This document shows, piece after piece, positions 60,401 to 64,000 of a DNA stretch of 64,000 bases; position 1 is the first letter of the stretch; each line of letters starts with the position of its first letter. Both the position numbers and the translations under genes were made by a program. The DNA is from Meloidogyne chitwoodi (taxonomy: Eukaryota; Nematoda; Chromadorea; Rhabditida; Meloidogynidae), in contig JACZZP010000020.1 in the NCBI GenBank assembly GCA_015183035.1, positions 62,001 to 126,000 of the forward strand. Reading direction: 5' to 3'. Below the pieces are notes generated by a model, which saw only the letters and a list, made by a program, of their open reading frames with translations, did not search any database and had not been told where the DNA came from.

Positions 60401-61043
60401 TTATCCACAAATGTAATTTACAATTTGAATAAAAAATTTTTTTGCATATTAATATTTTTTTAATTTTAAAAAATTTTTAAATATATATTAAATAAATATT
60501 TATTCTTTACTTGGAACGTTGTGGCAGCGATTGTATTATTAAAAATAAAAATTAAATAATATATATTAAATAAATATTTAATTCTAATATTACGAGCGTT
60601 GTGGCGAACTACTAAAATAATCTGCAAAAAAATGTCCTCAAAAAAATTTTGCATAAATTGTCCGCAAATATATATTTGTTTGAAAAAAGTCCAAAAAATA
60701 TATAAAAAATAAAAAGGTTTTAATTTTAGAAAAAAAAATTTTTTGTTATAAAACCCCTCCATATACTACTTAAGTTGTCAAAATTATATTGATTTTGAGG
60801 GATAATTTTAATATTTAAATTTTTTAATATTTTTTAATTTAATATATTTTAAGAGTTTAAGAGAAATAACACAATTTCCCATCCTCCAATCTTAGTATTT
60901 ACTAGGTTATTAAAATTAAATTAACATTTTAATTAAAGTTTAATTTACTTTATAAAGGTCACCTGAACGAAGAAGGACCTTCTGATTCAGAATCTGATGA
61001 TGAAAAATACGGAAAAAAATTTACATCTTTAAATAATCTATGA
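36469..61043 (+). CDS. Host gene B: secreted basic/acidic protein, last intron holds Maverick 2
   Basis: Seven exons join with consistent phases: 36469-36624, 36900-36942, 37006-37079, 37232-37280, 37377-37447, 37625-37748 and 60958-61043, giving 200 residues. The N-terminus is a signal peptide (MRFCEITCLVLFILFL). It is followed by a basic RRTRNRRGRED patch, Gln/Asn-rich linkers, a second basic patch (RRSKRNRKN) and an acidic tail (SDSESDDE). Exons 5-7 correspond to exons 8-10 of gene A (same phases, ENNPQQ, basic run, DY). The last intron would be under 200 bp without the 23-kb Maverick. No break is seen in the coding exons. Confidence 0.7.
37756..37975. repeat. Maverick 2 left terminal inverted repeat
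   Basis: Matches the reverse complement of about 60560-60770, with blocks ggggttttataac, tttttggactttttt, atatatatttgcggacaat and tagtagttcgcca. Confidence 0.85.
38000..38760. repeat. AT-rich imperfect direct repeat, about 360-bp period
   Basis: The stretch from about 38095 (attctcttaaataaatata... tttgcttccattttattttt) recurs from about 38456 with small changes. No gene. Confidence 0.5.
39338..40135 (+). pseudogene. UDP-glucuronosyltransferase (UGT) exons, partial
   Basis: Exons encode a middle piece of a nematode UGT: FDIPMPLYIPG, then FILINTNEMFDFAKSISSKI, KHIGGF and KGSILVSFGSVADPSLMPEEM. The last segments match the family pattern (hvNsnefldfprp...kivyIGGi; KGvvlvSFGSva). The C-terminal UDP-sugar-binding signature and membrane anchor are not found. 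Upstream pieces at 39046-39330 may belong to it but need a frame change. Captured host sequence in Maverick 2; no active enzyme expected. Confidence 0.65.
40190..40575 (+). other. Unrecognised exon-like fragments
   Basis: Three short open pieces with plausible splice sites read LSVAKKILILAARFNLLV, GGITYLCLDDTNPEDEE and ITRSFDYFVLLFEWAKKKK. They may be exons of another captured host gene. I do not recognise the family. Confidence 0.35.
40752..41658 (+). CDS. Coiled-coil protein, four exons
   Basis: Starts MSSNLIEKIDEIKK. The following exons (about 40948-41215, 41334-41565, 41650-41658) encode long Lys/Glu-rich heptads (EIKDISTLSSNRAHIDKI, LEKRVEWLNNKLNQ, NLLNELLEINKLLGLEKK), ending in a basic VKRKYNCKK tail. 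Introns have GT...AG ends. Coiled coil throughout; no family recognised and no counterpart in Maverick 1. Placed at the left end of Maverick 2, next to UGT cargo. Confidence 0.5.
42108..42183 (+). tRNA. tRNA-like sequence (degenerate)
   Basis: The 76 nt have acceptor arms GTGAGTA and TATTTAC that pair over seven positions with wobbles. The box A-like TGGTTGAGTGG and a perfect box B GGTTCAATTCC are present. An anticodon stem CGAGG/CCTTG has loop ATACTAT (nominal anticodon ACT). The D arm does not fold well and is a few bases too long. This looks like a tRNA-derived relic or SINE head inside a MITE rather than a working tRNA. Confidence 0.4.
42431..42543. mobile_element. Small nested foldback element (TTAGGG...CCCTAA)
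   Basis: Left end ttagggtttccggtttcgag and right end, inverted, ttagggtgccgtttttcgag enclose a GC-richer core with ggccgatcc and ggcccgac. It sits inside the hAT-like element. Confidence 0.5.
42770..43110. repeat. AT-rich imperfect tandem repeat
   Basis: Units of about 60 bp with ttatttcaaatttttatttt, ttcaaaaaaat and tttctttttt recur five to six times. No gene. Confidence 0.5.
43156..48075 (-). CDS. polB: Protein-primed DNA polymerase B of Maverick 2
   Basis: Homologue of the polymerase at 17884-22790, same exon order on the minus strand, starting MSRQLQRFFRED. Motifs are kept: FDFEC and SHYGGRYDMHLL (exonuclease), [22 protein letters not shown] (motif A), KICNNSL (motif B start) and [12 protein letters not shown] (motif C). 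Zinc-binding CLDCEATY and [10 protein letters not shown] are kept. The C-terminus diverges (EKFIK versus AEICD). Nothing clearly broken was seen. The X-Y-polB block is inverted relative to Maverick 1. Confidence 0.9.
48197..48865 (-). CDS. Gene Y homologue in Maverick 2
   Basis: Starts MNRGSEQNWEK. It shares [27 protein letters not shown] and PERE with gene Y of Maverick 1, and the same short introns. The last exon is shorter and ends NENGW. Conserved between independent insertions, so probably needed by the element. Function unknown. Confidence 0.6.
48986..50451 (-). CDS. Gene X homologue in Maverick 2
   Basis: Starts MSGSNKENELFSDDEME and keeps KPRKGIFLHLCNPCKEHL, FKAGEGG, the CxxC pairs and the C-terminal CCSDCRVMNRDYQALIFKNFN of gene X. 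Exon order and short introns match Maverick 1. Paired cysteines suggest zinc binding. Function unknown. Confidence 0.65.
50700..51070. repeat. Cluster of TGAGAAAAA / TTTTTCTCA motifs
   Basis: About ten copies of gagaaaaa or its complement, often as tgagaaaaaa, occur in both orientations just upstream of the F-box gene. A few more follow it at about 52497-52550. They may have travelled with the F-box gene or act as binding sites; no other feature is seen in this stretch. Confidence 0.4.
51202..52371 (+). CDS. F-box protein captured by Maverick 2, five exons
   Basis: Exons 51202-51357, 51399-51473, 51511-51607, 51650-52086 and 52135-52371 join without a break into 333 residues. The N-terminus is an F-box (MEYLPNEIQLKILKNLNFDE, then LFTIKQINRHFYDFI), followed by a long leucine-rich C-terminal region of the type common in nematode F-box families. 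F-box proteins link substrates to SCF ubiquitin ligases through SKP1. It lies where NADAR is in Maverick 1. The open frame across five exons suggests it is functional or very recently acquired. Confidence 0.75.
52570..52626 (+). pseudogene. Remnant of NADAR C-terminus in Maverick 2
   Basis: The bases ggaatactattgatggaact and the following codons align with the end of the Maverick 1 NADAR gene ([12 protein letters not shown]), with an extra A (cgtaaaagaaa). No other NADAR sequence remains; the rest has been replaced by the F-box gene and its flanks. Confidence 0.75.
52627..53238 (-). CDS. Divergent TATA-binding protein of Maverick 2
   Basis: Exons 53238-52893 and 52853-52627 (39-bp intron in the same place as in Maverick 1) give 190 residues. 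Both TBP repeats are kept: [36 protein letters not shown], then [39 protein letters not shown]. One residue is inserted near the N-terminus relative to the other copy. Intact, suggesting selection for function in the element. Confidence 0.9.
53417..53424 (+). promoter_or_regulatory. TATA box (TATATAAA) before packaging ATPase of Maverick 2
   Basis: Lies 25 bp before the ATPase start, equivalent to 24367-24374 in Maverick 1. Confidence 0.55.
53442..54044 (+). CDS. DNA packaging ATPase of Maverick 2
   Basis: 200 residues, same length as the Maverick 1 copy, with Walker A GATGSGKT and Walker B LLVLDD. Intact. First gene of the late block. Confidence 0.9.
   Translation: MFEAPFTMIISGATGSGKTQWLLKFLKNCQLIVEPPPEKILYCFGEINESIFTLKEMGIETYNGVPEPELIKKHQLLVLDDLMLNIDNDFLDLLFTKGSHNWGVSIIFVTQSLYGRNIKTARANAHYLLLTKNPQGLLQVRTLGSQLFPKRLDYFLEAYRDATSERFSYLLINMHPNADENLRLSSKIFPGEKMCIYLPL
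54070..54423 (+). CDS. Small basic Maverick protein, copy 2
   Basis: 117 residues, intact, same architecture as at 25037: Lys-rich start, [20 protein letters not shown] tail. It overlaps the next gene by four bases. Confidence 0.7.
   Translation: MSFNYSPYIRENYQFLQKLAKTKSNKKKNVIILKASADQILAIVEICANVLKHNFILNKKQKQKLSNFADFYRKISRTRTEQSARKHLQEGGSPALAAILVPILGALAEHIVHKIIE
54420..55176 (+). pseudogene. Coiled-coil structural protein of Maverick 2, frameshifted
   Basis: Homologue of 25387-26142. The run at 54852-54858 has seven A where Maverick 1 has six. The frame stops after SNNKKKI and the remainder is open in another frame from 54955. The rest is almost identical to Maverick 1, so the shift is recent. 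Confidence 0.8.
55161..56246 (+). CDS. DDE integrase with chromodomain, Maverick 2
   Basis: 361 residues with D81, D144, E179 and the C-terminal chromodomain. Identical in protein to the Maverick 1 copy except the last residue (K for Q). DNA identity over this block is visibly higher than in the neighbouring genes. Confidence 0.95.
   Translation: MGKTLEKHLEHVYYSLNSPASYAGVRRVFEESRRKFPKLKIQDVKDFMHKQRVYTMHMPLKKRFPRLVTRPSGLHTDWQADLAIFDKLASKNDGYKYLLVCIDVLSRKMIVAPVKSKSPNDMIEAFEKIFIENKGILPHKIYTDRGLEFQAKKMREYFSTKDIDKRVVFSPDVHASMAERANRTIKERLYRYFSEKNTLRWIEPVQNIVAGINASVNRITGVKPNSVTFKNARRLFKRLYKENKDENSKQKLEIGQIVRIAKEKGTFEKGYLANYTDELFRIITVNDSHLPTIYRLEDLEGTKIEGIFYREELVPTTLDTTHRIAEILKTRKTREGIKHFVRWVGYNEQHNSWINDSDIVK
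56246..57216 (+). pseudogene. Minor capsid protein of Maverick 2, frameshifted
   Basis: Homologue of 27212-28183. One base is missing in the Glu/Lys-coding A-rich insert (about 56600-56612), leading to a stop at 56617. The remainder is open in the correct frame from 56692 to 57216 and lacks the nonsense mutation found in Maverick 1. So the two copies are broken at different places. Confidence 0.8.
57217..57594 (+). pseudogene. pVI-like protein of Maverick 2, nonsense mutation
   Basis: Matches the Maverick 1 protein up to GSEGLQK, then TGA at 57505-57507 where Maverick 1 has a Gly codon. The same frame continues (KKLQQCGKG... LSLEG) to 57594. The lost part is the basic C-terminus. Confidence 0.75.
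57599..57606 (+). promoter_or_regulatory. TATA box (TATATAAG) before major capsid gene of Maverick 2
   Basis: Same sequence and position (36 bp before the start) as in Maverick 1. Confidence 0.65.
57635..59027 (+). pseudogene. Major capsid protein of Maverick 2, frameshifted near the end
   Basis: Very similar to the intact capsid at 28613. A run of eight T at 58828-58835 (seven in Maverick 1) shifts the frame after about residue 401. Translation then leaves the capsid sequence and stops at 58921. The true C-terminal segment ([15 protein letters not shown]... VLSTDGSV) is open in the other frame to 59027. A sequencing error in the T run would also explain it. Confidence 0.75.
59031..59486 (+). 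CDS. Adenovirus-type cysteine protease of Maverick 2
   Basis: 151 residues with the same catalytic His (GEHWIACY), Asp (YFDSLAEE) and Cys ([10 protein letters not shown]) as Maverick 1. Intact. Confidence 0.9.
   Translation: MNSLQILTILQNYKPLKNKFIGVYSSNNIPKLAKQRIFCFIANTRRKGTKGEHWIACYSDTQDTIEYFDSLAEEPNCDMRQSLLVNYSKVKQNRFILQSPFSDTCGHYCICFLALRSKYKNFSSVLQKLHSIPVEGRDIVLKNFVQRLISI
59480..59487 (+). promoter_or_regulatory. TATA box (TATATAAG) overlapping protease stop, Maverick 2
   Basis: Same arrangement as at 30457 in Maverick 1; 39 bp before the membrane-protein start. Confidence 0.4.
59526..59753 (+). CDS. Small single-pass membrane protein, copy 2
   Basis: 75 residues: MAFSFQDIVLPHPYENKTTF, membrane segment LAFAYFLYIIFFILLFFLYW and tail LASHRV. 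Intact. It shares the overall plan and both ends with the Maverick 1 copy, but the middle is shorter. Confidence 0.65.
   Translation: MAFSFQDIVLPHPYENKTTFFNCPERILPPSPQNFILAFAYFLYIIFFILLFFLYWGRSGSIDRNGLVPLASHRV
59755..59762 (+). promoter_or_regulatory. TATA box (TATATAAA) before PAZ-like gene of Maverick 2
   Basis: Lies 33 bp before the start codon and directly after the membrane-protein stop, equivalent to 30781-30788. Confidence 0.55.
59795..60380 (+). CDS. PAZ-like protein of Maverick 2
   Basis: Exons 59795-60204 and 60248-60380 (43-bp intron at the same codon) join to 180 residues. The PAZ-like ending is kept: [16 protein letters not shown], then LLCVFGG and YFYPIECIDVV. The N-domain-like NKGLVTNHLHKFQMEIYP and both GCTP motifs are kept too. 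Differences from copy 1 are mostly conservative, as expected under purifying selection. Last gene of the late block. Confidence 0.7.
60560..60770. repeat. Maverick 2 right terminal inverted repeat
   Basis: Reverse complement of the left end, ending ...CCATATACTACT at 60770 and followed by TAAGTT. Just inside it, a block with cgttgtggc and atatattaaataaatattta is duplicated (60485-60600). Confidence 0.85.
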
Positions 61044-61059
61044 AAATAGAACCCTGCTA

Positions 61060-62760
61060 AACGAAAAAGTGGGGAAAAAATATTAATTTATAAAAGCAGA
61101 GTTAAAATTTTGTTTTTAAAAGAAAAATTAATTTTCACAAAAATTAAAAACCCAACATTTTTGTAAATTTAAATGGCTATCAAATTTTCAAATTAAAAAA
61201 AATTATTAAGAAATTAAAATTTAGACATTTTTGAACATTTCAACATTTTTAAATTTTTTAAACATTTTGCCAATTTTTAAAAATAATTCAAAAATTAATT
61301 AACACTGCTTTATAAATTAAACATATGCTTTACAAGAAAAAGAATTCATTTTATTTTATTTATGCTCAGAAATGGATGTTAAATATATTGAGCATTTATT
61401 ACTCTTTTTTGGGACTTTTACTATATTTAAAAATTATTTTCTTATTTTATATTATTTTAAAGATTTTTTTAAAGAGTAAAATTGATATTTAAATAAGAAT
61501 ATTTTATTTATTTAATTAATAGTTAAATATTTATTTAACACAAATATTAAACAAATTTAATTAATTTTTTAAGTAAATTTTCTATTAATTAGAAAATTTT
61601 AATTTTTAAAATAAAACTAATTTTTTACTTTATTTTTTAAATTTTAGTTTATATTTTTATATAAATTTTAAAAAAAGTTATGATAAAATAACCAAATGTA
61701 AGGCTATTAGGCAAAGGCAGAGAGCGCAGAGTATGTTAACCTTTCTCTTTGCATTGCACAATTACTTCTATTATAATATATTTTTTATTAAAAAATAATT
61801 ACTGTAATTTATAAAATCTAATTAATATTAACTTAATAAAATAAAAACAATCAAAAATTTTGATTTTTTGGATCATGTTCAATATTTTTCAATTTAATTT
61901 GAATATTCTCTATATTAAAACTTTAATTTTTTTAATTTATATATAAATTTAAAAATAAATTTAATAAATATTTATTTTAATTTTTTTATCGATTTTTAAA
62001 TTAATTAAAATATATTAAAGCAATTCTCTCTTTACCTCAATAAATTAGAAAAAAGTCAATAATTAATAAAAATTATTGACGCAGTGATTTTTAAATTGCC
62101 AATATTATTAACATTGAATTTTAATTTTGGTTAATTAAAAGTTAAATTGTTTAATTAAAATTATTTTTTATAATTTTTTTAAAATTTATATAAAAATATA
62201 AACTAAAATTTAAAAAATAAAGTAAAAAATTAGTTTTATTTTAAAAATTAAAATTTTCTAATTAATAGAAAATTTACTTAAAAAATTAATTAAATTTGTT
62301 TAATATTTGTGTTAAATAAATATTTAACTATTAAATAAATAAATAAAATATTCTTATTTAAATATCAATTTTACTCTTTTTAAAAATAATTTTAAATAAT
62401 ATAAAATAAAAAAATAATTTTTAAATAAATAGTAAAAGTCCCAAAAAAAGTAATAAATGCTCAATATATTTAACATCCATTTCTGAGCATAAATAACTTG
62501 AATAAAATGTGTAGTAAATTCTTTTTCTTGTAAAGCATATGTTTAATTTATAAAGCAGTGTTAATTAATTTTTGAAATATTTTTAAAAAATTGGCAAAAT
62601 GTTTGAAAAATTTAAAAATGTCTAAATTTTAATTTCTTAATAATTTTTTTTTTAATTTGAAAATATAATAGCCATTTAAATTTAAAAATGTTGTGTTTCT
62701 AATTTTTGTGAAAATTAATTTTTCTTTTAAAAAAAAAATTTTAACCTGCAAGTCAGAAGA
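61060..62760. repeat. Long inverted repeat, arms of about 600 bp
   Basis: Bases about 61085-61690 (ttaattttcacaaaaatt..., atgctcagaaatggatgtta...) recur inverted at about 62165-62745. The spacer includes the dispersed block ccaaatgtaagg...ggcaaaggcagagagcgcag, also present at about 2310 and, inverted, at about 34970. No coding sequence. Probably a foldback element downstream of gene B. Confidence 0.6.
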
Positions 62761-63398
62761 TTAACAAGCTAAATACTATACATATATCGTTAACCTCCTA
62801 TTCTTATTTTTATAAATCTTTAATATTTATTTTAATTAGTCTTAATATTATTTTATTAAATTAAATAATGGACGTTTTGAATGTTGACTTTTTAAATTTA
62901 TTTAAAATTTTTATTAATTCGTGGGCGTTTATCTAAAAAATCAGGTGGAGCTTCCGTTTTTTATTGTTTTAAAAATCAGATTGCATTCCCAAGAAATTCA
63001 TTTTAAATTAAAAGAGGAAATAAATAAAATATTGCACAGCGATTTTAATAATTTCCATTAGTCTATCCCTTAAAATCGCTCTTTACTGGACCAAAACTTG
63101 GGAGCTTTTACATTTAATTTAAAAACCATCTTTCTTTCCAAACTGCCAACTGGTACAAGGAGAGACTTCAAATTTTTTTTCGTGGATATTTGATTAGAAG
63201 ATTGATTTAACATGAGGAAGAAGGATATATAATAGAGCATTTTACAATTTAAAATTAAAAAATTTAAAATTAAAAAATTTAAATATTATTTTTAAAATTT
63301 ATTAAATTGAACAGTACAACATTAAGATATTTGATAATTTTACTAGAATTTTAAACAGTTTTTAAAAAATTTTTTTTTAAAATATACCGCTTAGAGGC
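62761..63398. other. Upstream region of gene C
   Basis: The block at about 62920-63090 (cgtgggcgtttat, ggtggagcttcc, gcattccca, tttccattagtcta) is repeated upstream of gene B (about 36160-36310), so it is probably promoter or leader of the gene family. The rest is AT-rich. Confidence 0.45.
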
Positions 63399-64000
63399 AT
63401 GAATATTTACATTCAACTGACAATTATTTTTATTTATTTAATATTTAAATGCTTAGGCATGAATGAAGATGATTCCGCTGCTATATTTGGGCATTTAAGT
63501 GACTTGGGTAAATTATTTATTTTTTATTATATTAATAATTTTTTCTCTTTTAAGATGAGGATGTAATTTATCCTAAAATGCCAACAAACATTTCTGGTAA
63601 AATATTAAAGTTTTTACTAATTTTATTTATTTTTAAATTGTATTTTAGATGTTGAATTTAGTAAAATACAAAATAATCAAGGCAATTTGTTTCAAGATAT
63701 AAACATGTCAACAGCTGATAATACAGTACCTTCACTTAATACCTCACAGTCATCTCCAATGCCTCAATTTCATCCAAATACAAACATTCCGACAGTTGAT
63801 TCATTAACGCCATTTACTATCACATATAACCATCCAACTTTCAACAATCTCGTAAATAATCCTCAAAATCAAAAATTAGTACAATCGACACCATTAAAAA
63901 TTAAAACAAGCAAAAAAGGCAAATCTTCATCTGACAATGATACACAAAATTTAATTGAATCTTATAAAGCACTAAATTTAAATAATAGCAGTCCATCTGG
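63399..64000 (+). CDS. Host gene C: secreted low-complexity protein, partial
   Basis: Exons 63399-63507, 63555-63596 and 63649 to beyond the window end join in frame. The signal peptide (MNIYIQLTIIFIYLIFKCLG) and the following exons with phase-1 introns closely resemble exons 1-4 of gene A. The third exon gives an Asn/Ser/Pro/Thr-rich chain (NHPTFNNLVNN). Third member of the family split by Mavericks in genes A and B. The 3-prime part lies outside the window. Confidence 0.7.

Larger units (their letters stand above)
37756..60770 (+). mobile_element. Maverick/Polinton element 2 (complete, 23.0 kb)
   Basis: Begins AGTAGTATATGGAGGGG and ends with its reverse complement ...CATATACTACT. It is flanked by the 6-bp duplication TAAGTT (37750-37755 and 60771-60776). 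Core genes match Maverick 1, but the X-Y-polB block is inverted. The left 4 kb carries UGT exons and a coiled-coil gene, and an F-box gene replaces NADAR. Different ends and target duplication show an insertion independent of Maverick 1. Confidence 0.95.

Noticed and set aside
7493..60770. Interpretation as free virophage or giant-virus contigs
   Set aside because: Both elements have terminal inverted repeats, 6-bp target duplications and host gene exons on either side, so they are integrated Mavericks.

Overview
The window looks like the genome of a nematode, most likely a plant-parasitic one of the Meloidogyne (root-knot) type. The DNA is very AT-rich. The host genes are cut into small exons by introns of roughly 40-60 bp. 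The host-derived sequences (UNC-44-like ankyrin, nematode UDP-glucuronosyltransferase, a nematode F-box protein, small secreted proteins) read as nematode. The species is inferred; no database search was possible.

Two complete Maverick/Polinton elements dominate the window: large virus-like DNA transposons with protein-primed DNA polymerase B, a retroviral-type integrase with chromodomain, a packaging ATPase, an adenovirus-type protease and capsid genes. Maverick 1 is 7493-31792 (24,300 bp) with target-site duplication GACAGA. Maverick 2 is 37756-60770 (23,015 bp) with target-site duplication TAAGTT. Both have AG...CT termini and terminal inverted repeats. Each lies in the last intron of a member of one host gene family (secreted, multi-exon, low-complexity proteins): gene A (4158-32222) and gene B (36469-61043). 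A third member, gene C, starts at 63399 and runs off the window.

Shared Maverick core, in order: (i) an early block of two conserved unknown genes (X, Y) and polB, in opposite orientation in the two elements; (ii) a divergent TATA-binding protein (TBP) on the minus strand; (iii) a plus-strand late block of packaging ATPase, small core-like protein, coiled-coil protein, integrase, minor capsid, pVI-like protein, major capsid, protease, small membrane protein and a spliced gene ending in a PAZ-like (Argonaute) segment. TATATAA boxes sit 25-57 bp before several late genes and are conserved between copies, so an element-encoded TBP could plausibly drive late transcription.

The elements differ in cargo. 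Maverick 1 carries a NADAR-domain gene, an 18S rRNA fragment shortened by internal deletions, a perfect 184-bp-arm hairpin, and about 5 kb of minus-strand host gene fragments (UFSP2 protease, ankyrin, MED12-like, a possible glycerophosphodiesterase, DHX34-like helicase). Maverick 2 carries UDP-glucuronosyltransferase exons, a coiled-coil gene and an intact five-exon F-box gene that stands where NADAR sits in Maverick 1; the last codons of NADAR remain beside it. Some capsid genes are broken (nonsense or frameshift), while the integrase region is almost identical between copies.

The flanks hold small non-autonomous transposons (two with 8-bp duplications, hAT-like), a solo LTR with 5-bp duplication, foldback elements, and an inverted pair of small secreted-protein genes (33180-34636), one of them frameshifted.
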